A stretch of 64,000 nt of DNA from Solibacillus sp040273735 (GTDB taxonomy: Bacteria; Bacillota; Bacilli; Bacillales_A; Planococcaceae): contig NZ_JBELZM010000007.1 of NCBI RefSeq assembly GCF_040273735.1, forward strand, positions 105,800-169,799. Direction: 5' to 3'. A program made the translations under genes and the position numbers. Position 1 is the stretch's first letter. Every line of letters begins with the position of its first letter. The notes under the pieces were generated by a model that was given only the letters and a program-made list of their open reading frames with translations, ran no database searches and was not told the origin of the DNA. Of this stretch, positions 57,796 through 64,000 are shown piece after piece.

Positions 57796-59721
57796 GTGGC
57801 TTTAGAAGATAATAAAGTCCAGCAATCTTATGATGCGGATCAAATACAAGTATTAGAAGGATTAGAGGCTGTTCGAAAACGTCCTGGTATGTATATTGGT
57901 TCAACAAGTTCAAAAGGATTGCACCATTTAGTTTGGGAAATTGTTGATAATAGTATTGATGAAGCTTTAGCAGGTTATTGTACAGGAATCACAGTAACAA
58001 TTGAACAAGACAATTGGATTCGCGTAGAAGATAACGGTCGTGGTATTCCCGTAGATATTCAAGAAAAAATGGGTATGCCTGCTGTTGAAGTAATTATGAC
58101 AGTACTTCATGCCGGCGGTAAATTCGGCGGCGGAGGCTACAAAGTATCAGGTGGTCTTCACGGTGTTGGTGCTTCTGTAGTAAACGCATTATCAAGTCAG
58201 ACAATTGTTCAAGTACACCGCGATGGCAAAATCCATGAAATTATTTTTGAGCGCGGTCAAACGGTTCAGAAATTAACGGTCATTGGTGAAACAGACCATA
58301 CAGGTACAACGACTCGCTTTAAAGCTGACAGCGAAATATTTAAAGAAACAACAGTTTATGAATACGATATTTTAGCGACACGTATCCGTGAACTGGCCTA
58401 TTTAAATCGTGGCATCAGCCTTACAATTGCAGATGAGCGCATAGGACAGGAACGTTCTGAAACATTCCACTTTGAAGGTGGTATTCGTGAATATGTTGAG
58501 CATATAAACGAAAATAAAGAACCTATCCATGTACCGATTGATGTGTTAGGCGAAAAAGAAGGCATTACAGTTGAAATTGCTATGCAGTATAATGCAGGCT
58601 TCAGCTCAAATATTATGTCTTTTGCAAACAACATCAACACGTATGAAGGTGGTACGCACGAATCAGGCTTTAAAACTGCCTTAACACGTGTTATTAACGA
58701 CTATGCACGCAAAGCAAACTTGATTAAAGAATCGGATGCCAACCTTACAGGCGAAGATGTTCGTGAAGGTTTAACGGCAATCGTGTCAATAAAACATCCA
58801 GAACCTCAATTCGAGGGTCAAACAAAAACAAAACTTGGAAACTCTGAAGTAAGCCAGATTACGAATGCTTTATTCTCAGATGGATTTGAACGTTTCCTGC
58901 TTGAAAATCCATCGGTTGCACGCCAAGTTATCGAAAAAGGTACAATGGCGGCACGTGCGCGTGTAGCAGCAAAAAAAGCTCGTGAATTTACACGTCGTAA
59001 ATCTGCACTTGAAGTTTCAAGCTTACCAGGTAAGTTAGCAGACTGTTCTTCAACAAACCCTGCTGAATCTGAAATTTACATCGTAGAGGGTGACTCTGCC
59101 GGCGGTTCTGCCAAATCAGGCCGTGACCGTCATTTCCAGGCGATCTTACCGCTGCGCGGGAAAATCCTTAACGTTGAGAAAGCACGCTTGGACCGTATTT
59201 TATCGAATGCCGAAATCCGTGCGATGATTACAGCATTCGGTACTGGTATTGGTGAAGAATTTAATTTGGAAAAAGCACGTTATCACAAAATCGTAATTAT
59301 GACGGATGCCGATGTCGATGGTGCACATATTCGTGTGCTATTGCTGACATTCTTCTTCCGATTCATGCGTCCATTAATCGAAGCGGGTTATGTATATGCA
59401 GCAAAACCGCCGCTTTACCAGGTGAAACAAGGGAAACATGTTGAATACTGCTACTCAGATCAGGAGTTAGAAGATATTTTAAACCGTCTTCCGAAGTTAC
59501 CGAAGCCTAATGTACAGCGTTATAAAGGTTTAGGGGAAATGAATGCAACACAATTATGGGATACAACAATGGATCCAGAGCACCGTACTTTAATTCGAGT
59601 AGAATTGGATGATGCAATTGAAGCAGATAAAATTTTCGATCACTTAATGGGTGATGAAGTTGCACCTCGTCGTGATTTTATCGAAGAAAATGCAGTATAC
59701 GTGCAAGACTTGGATATTTAA
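57796..59721 (+). CDS. gyrB: DNA gyrase subunit B
   Basis: This 641-residue ATPase subunit starts with GTG. GHKL ATPase motifs EIVDNSIDEALAG, DNGRGIPVD and GGLHGVGASVVNAL; TOPRIM motifs EGDSAGGSAKSGRDR and DADVDGAHIR; the C-terminal YKGLGEMNATQLWDTTMDP. With GyrA it introduces negative supercoils. Two hairpins without a T run lie between it and gyrA. Confidence 0.99.
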   Translation: MALEDNKVQQSYDADQIQVLEGLEAVRKRPGMYIGSTSSKGLHHLVWEIVDNSIDEALAGYCTGITVTIEQDNWIRVEDNGRGIPVDIQEKMGMPAVEVIMTVLHAGGKFGGGGYKVSGGLHGVGASVVNALSSQTIVQVHRDGKIHEIIFERGQTVQKLTVIGETDHTGTTTRFKADSEIFKETTVYEYDILATRIRELAYLNRGISLTIADERIGQERSETFHFEGGIREYVEHINENKEPIHVPIDVLGEKEGITVEIAMQYNAGFSSNIMSFANNINTYEGGTHESGFKTALTRVINDYARKANLIKESDANLTGEDVREGLTAIVSIKHPEPQFEGQTKTKLGNSEVSQITNALFSDGFERFLLENPSVARQVIEKGTMAARARVAAKKAREFTRRKSALEVSSLPGKLADCSSTNPAESEIYIVEGDSAGGSAKSGRDRHFQAILPLRGKILNVEKARLDRILSNAEIRAMITAFGTGIGEEFNLEKARYHKIVIMTDADVDGAHIRVLLLTFFFRFMRPLIEAGYVYAAKPPLYQVKQGKHVEYCYSDQELEDILNRLPKLPKPNVQRYKGLGEMNATQLWDTTMDPEHRTLIRVELDDAIEADKIFDHLMGDEVAPRRDFIEENAVYVQDLDI

Positions 59722-59779
59722 CATCCTTCCGCGGGTTTTTAACACCCGCAGAAGGATGCAATTATGCTCGGACATAATT
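59722..59779 (+). other. Two hairpins in the gyrB-gyrA spacer
   Basis: CATCCTTCcGCGGGT pairs with ACCCGCaGAAGGATG (59722-59758), followed by AATTATG/CATAATT (59760-59779). Neither has a T run, so they look like RNA stability or processing elements and not terminators. Confidence 0.6.
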
Positions 59780-59813
59780 GATTAGTTAGTGCAATTGGAA
59801 GGAGGTCCTTATT

Positions 59814-62312
59814 TTGTCTGACATTCAGCATGGACATATTGAATCTAGAAATATTACAACAGAAATTAAATCATCTTTCTTAAGCTATGCGATGAGCGTA
59901 ATCGTTTCGCGTGCCTTACCAGACGTGCGTGATGGACTTAAACCGGTACATCGCCGTATTTTATATGGTATGCAGGAGCTAGGAAATACTTCAGATAAAC
60001 CATATAAAAAGAGTGCCCGTATCGTAGGGGACGTAATGGGTAAATACCACCCTCATGGTGACTCATCAATTTATGATGCAATGGTGCGTATGGCACAAGA
60101 TTTCAGCTACCGTTACATGTTAGTCGACGGCCATGGTAACTTTGGTTCAGTTGATGGCGACGGTGCTGCAGCAATGCGTTATACAGAATCACGTATGTCA
60201 AAAATCGCGATGGAAATGTTGCGCGATATTAATAAAGATACGATTGATTATGGACCAAACTATGATGGCAGTGAAAACGAACCTTTAGTATTACCGGCGC
60301 GCTATCCGAATCTATTAGTAAATGGTGCTTCTGGTATCGCAGTAGGTATGGCTACCAATATTCCGCCCCATCATCTTGGAGAAACGATTGACGGTGTATT
60401 AGCAGTAGCAGATAATCCAGGCATTACGACGGAAGAGCTAATGGAAATTATTCCGGGACCTGATTTCCCTACAGGGGGAATCATTCTAGGGCGCAGCGGT
60501 ATTCGCCGTGCTTATGAATCGGGCCGTGGCTCTCTGACAATTCGGGCTAAAGTAGAAATTGAACAAGCTTCAAACGGCAAAGAGACAATTTTAGTGCACG
60601 AATTACCATATCAAGTTAACAAAGCTAAACTAATTGAAAAAATAGCGGAGTTAGTACGCGACAAAAAAATCGACGGCATTACAAATTTACGTGATGAATC
60701 TGATCGTAATGGTATGCGTATCGTTATTGAAGTACGCCGTGATGCAAATGCAAATGTCGTACTGAACAATTTGTTTAAGCAAACAGCAATGCAATCAAGC
60801 TTTGGTGTAAATATGCTTGCGCTAGTTGATGGACAGCCAAAAGTATTAGGTCTAAAAGAAGTGCTTTATCATTACTTAGAACACCAGAAAGTAGTTATTA
60901 AACGTCGTACTGCATTCGAGCTTCGAAAAGCAGAGGAACGTGCACATATTTTAGAAGGTTTACGTATTGCGCTTGATCATATTGATGAAATTATCTCTAT
61001 TATCCGAGCTTCTCGCAGCGGTGAAGAAGCAAGACCTCAATTAATGGAGCGCTTTAATTTATCTGAACGCCAGGCACAAGCAATTTTAGATATGCGTCTT
61101 GTGCGTTTAAGCGGATTGGAACGCGAAAAAATTGAGGCTGAGTACCAAGAACTTCTTAAGTTAATCGATGAATTAAAAGCGATTTTAGCTGACGAAGCAA
61201 AAGTAGTCGAAATTATCCGTACAGAAATGACGGATATTAAAGAGCGTTACAGTGATGATCGTCGTACAGAAATTACAGCGGGCGGTTTAGAAATGATCGA
61301 AGACGAAGATTTAATTCCTCGTGAAAACTCGGTACTGACATTAACACATAACGGGTATATTAAACGTTTAGCTGCGAACACGTATCGCTCACAAAAACGT
61401 GGTGGCCGTGGTGTGCAAGGTATGGGGACGAATGAAGATGACTTCGTAGAACATTTATTATTCACTTCTACACACGATACAATTCTTTTCTTCACTTCAA
61501 AAGGGAAAGTATTCCGTGCAAAAGGATATGAAATTCCGGAGTTCGGTCGCCAAGCGAAAGGACTGCCAATTGTAAACTTATTAAATATCGATAAAGGTGA
61601 GCATGTTACTGCAATGATTCGAGTAACAGAGTTTAAAGAAGATGCTTACTTTATCTTTACTACAAAAACAGGGGTAACGAAACGTACACCTGTTGATCAG
61701 TTTGCAAATATCCGTACGAATGGTTTAATCGCCATTACATTACGTGAAGACGATGATTTAATTTCTGTTCACTTAACGGATGGCACAAAAGAAATTATTA
61801 TCGGTACAAGCGATGGTATGTTAGTACGATTTAAAGAGGACGATATTCGTTCGATGGGCCGTTCAGCTGCCGGTGTACGTGGTATTAAGCTTCGTGAAGG
61901 TGACTTTGTAGTAGGAATGGAAATTCTTGAGCCAGGTCAGGAAATTTTAGTTGTCACTGAAAATGGTTACGGTAAACGTACACCTGAATCCGAATACCGT
62001 TTACAAAGCCGTGGCGGGTTAGGTCTTAAAACGATGCAAATTACTGATAAGAACGGTAAAATGTGCGCGGTTAAGGCTGTGGATGGATCAGAAGACATTA
62101 TGTTAATTACGATTAATGGTATGTTAATTCGTATGGACGTAAATGATATATCTGTTATTGGCCGTAGTACACAGGGTGTTCGTTTAATCAGACTTGCTGA
62201 AGGCGAACATGTAGCAACTGTTGCGCGGGTGAAAAAAGAAGATGATGCTCCGGATGAAGAAGAAATGGATTCTGAAACTGAAGAAGAGTCAAATTCAGCT
62301 ATAGAAGAGTAA
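59814..62312 (+). CDS. gyrA: DNA gyrase subunit A
   Basis: This 832-residue breakage-reunion subunit has the catalytic Tyr in AAMRYTESRMSK. Six C-terminal beta-pinwheel blades include the GyrA box QKRGGRGVQG. The quinolone region reads HPHGDSSIYDAMVR, with Ser and Asp at the two positions where resistance usually arises, so it looks sensitive. It ends in an acidic tail (EEEMDSETEEESN). It starts with TTG behind GGAGGT. Confidence 0.99.
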   Translation: MSDIQHGHIESRNITTEIKSSFLSYAMSVIVSRALPDVRDGLKPVHRRILYGMQELGNTSDKPYKKSARIVGDVMGKYHPHGDSSIYDAMVRMAQDFSYRYMLVDGHGNFGSVDGDGAAAMRYTESRMSKIAMEMLRDINKDTIDYGPNYDGSENEPLVLPARYPNLLVNGASGIAVGMATNIPPHHLGETIDGVLAVADNPGITTEELMEIIPGPDFPTGGIILGRSGIRRAYESGRGSLTIRAKVEIEQASNGKETILVHELPYQVNKAKLIEKIAELVRDKKIDGITNLRDESDRNGMRIVIEVRRDANANVVLNNLFKQTAMQSSFGVNMLALVDGQPKVLGLKEVLYHYLEHQKVVIKRRTAFELRKAEERAHILEGLRIALDHIDEIISIIRASRSGEEARPQLMERFNLSERQAQAILDMRLVRLSGLEREKIEAEYQELLKLIDELKAILADEAKVVEIIRTEMTDIKERYSDDRRTEITAGGLEMIEDEDLIPRENSVLTLTHNGYIKRLAANTYRSQKRGGRGVQGMGTNEDDFVEHLLFTSTHDTILFFTSKGKVFRAKGYEIPEFGRQAKGLPIVNLLNIDKGEHVTAMIRVTEFKEDAYFIFTTKTGVTKRTPVDQFANIRTNGLIAITLREDDDLISVHLTDGTKEIIIGTSDGMLVRFKEDDIRSMGRSAAGVRGIKLREGDFVVGMEILEPGQEILVVTENGYGKRTPESEYRLQSRGGLGLKTMQITDKNGKMCAVKAVDGSEDIMLITINGMLIRMDVNDISVIGRSTQGVRLIRLAEGEHVATVARVKKEDDAPDEEEMDSETEEESNSAIEE

Positions 62313-62319
62313 ATTGAAA

Positions 62320-62359
62320 AGTAATCTAGTTAGTTTAGACTATCTAGATTACTTTTTTT
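62320..62359 (+). terminator. Terminator of gyrA
   Basis: Perfect stem AGTAATCTAG/CTAGATTACT with a 14-nt loop and T7. Confidence 0.9.
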
Positions 62360-62475
62360 GGTTGTAATTTATTTCCCATTCGTTATAATTAACGTTAATA
62401 TGAAAAAATTAGTAGTTATTTAGAAAGTATAAGAATTTATCCTTACTTAATAACGGATAACGAGCTTAAGGGGTT

Positions 62476-63591
62476 GTGAAATTGGAAGCAATATTGATAA
62501 GAGTTGAGGAATTGCGATTAGGTAAAGTAATTGCTGAAGATATTTTTGCCAATACACAATATCCGATTATCTATAAAAATACAAAAATAAAACCAGAGCA
62601 TTTACGCGTGTTTGAACTATTTAATTTAAAAACAGTATTAGTACATAATGAAATTGAAGTTGCAGAAACGGAGATAATTGAAGAAACATTAGATAGTCCT
62701 ACAGTAGCGTTACCTTTACAGCAATCCACAAGTTTCGAAAAAACTTATTTTGATGGAATCGGACAATTGAAAAAGGAATTTTCAAATTGGGAAGCCGGCG
62801 GAAGAGTAGATCTGACAAAAGTAAGAAATATATTGATTCCGTTAATGGATATGGTTTTAGAAAATCGCTCTTATATATTTGATTTGAACAGTTATTCGAA
62901 TGCAAAGGATTATTTATACCATCATTGTATAGCTACAGGTTTAATTGCAGCAGTCATTGCGAAGAAAATGGGATATGAGCGAGGGTATACGATTCAGCTG
63001 GCCATCGCCGGAATGTTGGCAGATAGTGGCATGTCGAGAATTCCCTCACGTATACGGGATAAGAAAAGCGTTTTAACAGAGTCCGAATTTGGGGAAGTAA
63101 GAAAGCATCCTTACTATAGTTACTTACTAATTAAAAATGTAACAGCTATAAAGGATATTATGAAAGTAGCTGTTTATCAGCACCATGAACGTTTGGATGG
63201 CAGCGGCTATCCAAAAGGTGATCGTAACGGATCTATTTCAATCTTTGCCCAAATTATTGCGGTAGCAGATGTATTCCATGCAATGACCAGTGAACGTATG
63301 CATCGTTCAAAGCAATCTCCTTTCAAAGTAATCGAGATGATTAAGGAAGAGGAGTTTGGAAAATTTGATATTAAAGTTGTTCAAGCTTTAATGAATATTG
63401 TCGTTGATTTACCAATAGGGACGAAAATTGAATTATCGAATTTAGAGCTGGGTGAAGTAATGTTCATCAATAAATACTCACCTACACGTCCACTTGTAAA
63501 ATTATCACGTACAGGAGAAATGGTGGATCTTTCTTCTAATAGAAGTTTCTATATTTCGCGTATCATTACTCAAGGATATAAATCGAACTAA
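62476..63591 (+). CDS. HD-GYP-like protein with a degenerate HD motif
   Basis: This 371-residue protein has a DUF3391-like N-terminal part (1-100) and an HD-GYP domain (about 120-310). The GYP loop HHERLDGSGYP is intact (236-246), as is ADVFHAMTSERM, but the defining HD of LLHDIGK is replaced by LADSGM (residues 181-186), removing a metal ligand. c-di-GMP hydrolysis is therefore doubtful; a sensor or scaffold role is possible. The start is GTG at 62476 or TTG at 62482; AAGGGG fits the TTG better. It lies between gyrA and an rRNA operon. Confidence 0.8.
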   Translation: MKLEAILIRVEELRLGKVIAEDIFANTQYPIIYKNTKIKPEHLRVFELFNLKTVLVHNEIEVAETEIIEETLDSPTVALPLQQSTSFEKTYFDGIGQLKKEFSNWEAGGRVDLTKVRNILIPLMDMVLENRSYIFDLNSYSNAKDYLYHHCIATGLIAAVIAKKMGYERGYTIQLAIAGMLADSGMSRIPSRIRDKKSVLTESEFGEVRKHPYYSYLLIKNVTAIKDIMKVAVYQHHERLDGSGYPKGDRNGSISIFAQIIAVADVFHAMTSERMHRSKQSPFKVIEMIKEEEFGKFDIKVVQALMNIVVDLPIGTKIELSNLELGEVMFINKYSPTRPLVKLSRTGEMVDLSSNRSFYISRIITQGYKSN

Positions 63592-63600
63592 TTGATCGTT

Positions 63601-63640
63601 AAGGGGCTGTTTCTTTATTTAAAGAAACAGCCCCTTTCTA
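63601..63640 (+). terminator. Terminator of the HD-GYP-like gene
   Basis: Perfect stem AAGGGGCTGTTTCTTT/AAAGAAACAGCCCCTT with a 5-nt loop, followed by TCTATATT. It insulates the rRNA promoters from upstream transcription. Confidence 0.85.
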
Positions 63641-63700
63641 TATTAGTTTTGCCTGGATAAACACACTTAAAATAAAAATCGAAAAACATCGAATAAATTG

Positions 63701-63729
63701 TTGACGATTATAATTTCAAATGTTATTAT
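63701..63729 (+). promoter_or_regulatory. rRNA operon promoter P1
   Basis: TTGACG, 17 bp, TATTAT. Confidence 0.75.
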
Positions 63730-63782
63730 ATTTAAAGTCCTTACAAGATAACATCTTTTGAAAGATATACATTAAAAAAGTA

Positions 63783-63811
63783 TTGACTTTAGTTGAAGGA
63801 TGCTGTAACAT
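63783..63811 (+). promoter_or_regulatory. rRNA operon promoter P2
   Basis: TTGACT, 17 bp, TAACAT, 82 bases after P1. The -10 box is weak. Confidence 0.6.
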
Positions 63812-63873
63812 AATATGAGTTGTCGCATCAAAGAGAAATGCTTCAACAGTAAAAAACTTTTCATTAAAAAGTG

Positions 63874-63903
63874 TTGACAAACAACACGAAATAATGATAA
63901 GAT
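63874..63903 (+). promoter_or_regulatory. rRNA operon promoter P3
   Basis: TTGACA, 18 bp, TAAGAT, about 91 bases after P2. Confidence 0.7.
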
Positions 63904-64000
63904 ATAAGAGTTGTCACAGAGGCAACACAATGAACCTTGAAAACTGAACAAGCAACGTTAATGAAACAAGCTTCTTAAATGAAGCAAACAATAGATTTCA
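63904..64000 (+). other. rRNA operon leader; 16S gene lies beyond the window
   Basis: The leader holds ACCTTGAAAACTGAACAA, the stretch typical of Bacillales rRNA operons just ahead of 16S (antitermination and processing signals). The mature 16S start is not yet reached at 64000. Confidence 0.8.

Noticed and set aside
1..64000. CRISPR array, prophage, insertion sequence or tRNA genes
   Set aside because: No regular spacer-repeat pattern, phage structural gene, transposase or tRNA cloverleaf was found in the window; tRNAs, if present, would follow the rRNA operon beyond the right edge.

Overview
The window looks like the replication-origin region of a low-GC, spore-forming Bacillales chromosome, most likely a member of Planococcaceae close to Solibacillus or Lysinibacillus. 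The grounds are the gene order rpmH-dnaA-dnaN-rlbA-recF-gyrB-gyrA, the spore gene yyaC, Noc together with ParA/ParB, a walRKHIJ operon, a bipartite oriC rich in DnaA boxes, and strong AGGAGG ribosome sites with many TTG starts. The genus is inference. A 10-N run at 8881-8890 marks a scaffold gap.

Layout. At 1-7.0 kb lie a partial MFS transporter, a DUF4230 protein, a TVP38-type membrane protein, a divergent TetR/YhgE-like pair and a three-gene sodium:solute symporter operon. At 7.0-15.9 kb is an accessory region ending exactly at the 3' end of rlmH. It holds four same-orientation copies of a CTTATGATA repeat (TATCATAAG when read along rlmH), and between them three blocks: an orphan GAF-PAS histidine kinase with small ORFs; a complete queuosine-precursor set (queD-queE and queF-queC-yhhQ) with two preQ1-I riboswitches; and an alcohol dehydrogenase with a divergent TetR regulator. 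rlmH 3' ends are the known attachment site of staphylococcal cassette chromosome (SCC) elements, so this is read as a tandem array of SCC-like cassettes without a visible ccr recombinase gene.

At 15.9-31.9 kb the conserved minus-strand core runs from rlmH through a CxxH/CxxC protein, an HtrA protease, walJ-walI-walH-walK-walR, an M23 peptidase, purA, dnaB, rplI, gdpP and yybS. At 32.4-38.1 kb a complete ribose operon rbsRKDACB lies on the plus strand, head-on to replication, with a promoter whose start region carries a palindrome fitting both a LacI-family operator and a cre site. At 38.2-52.9 kb follow rpsR-ssb-rpsF, ychF, DUF951, mscS, yyaC and a DUF554 gene, parB-parA, noc, rsmG, mnmG, mnmE, jag, yidC (spoIIIJ), rnpA and rpmH.

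The origin occupies about 53.0-55.1 kb, with DnaA boxes on both sides of dnaA. To its right dnaN, rlbA, recF, gyrB and gyrA run on the plus strand, then an HD-GYP-like protein whose HD motif is degenerate, and finally the triple-promoter leader of an rRNA operon whose 16S gene starts beyond the window. Outside oriC, two further DnaA-box clusters lie at rlmH and between mnmE and jag, and parS and Noc-binding-site matches are scattered through the left arm. Together these link replication initiation, chromosome segregation and cell-wall control in one region.
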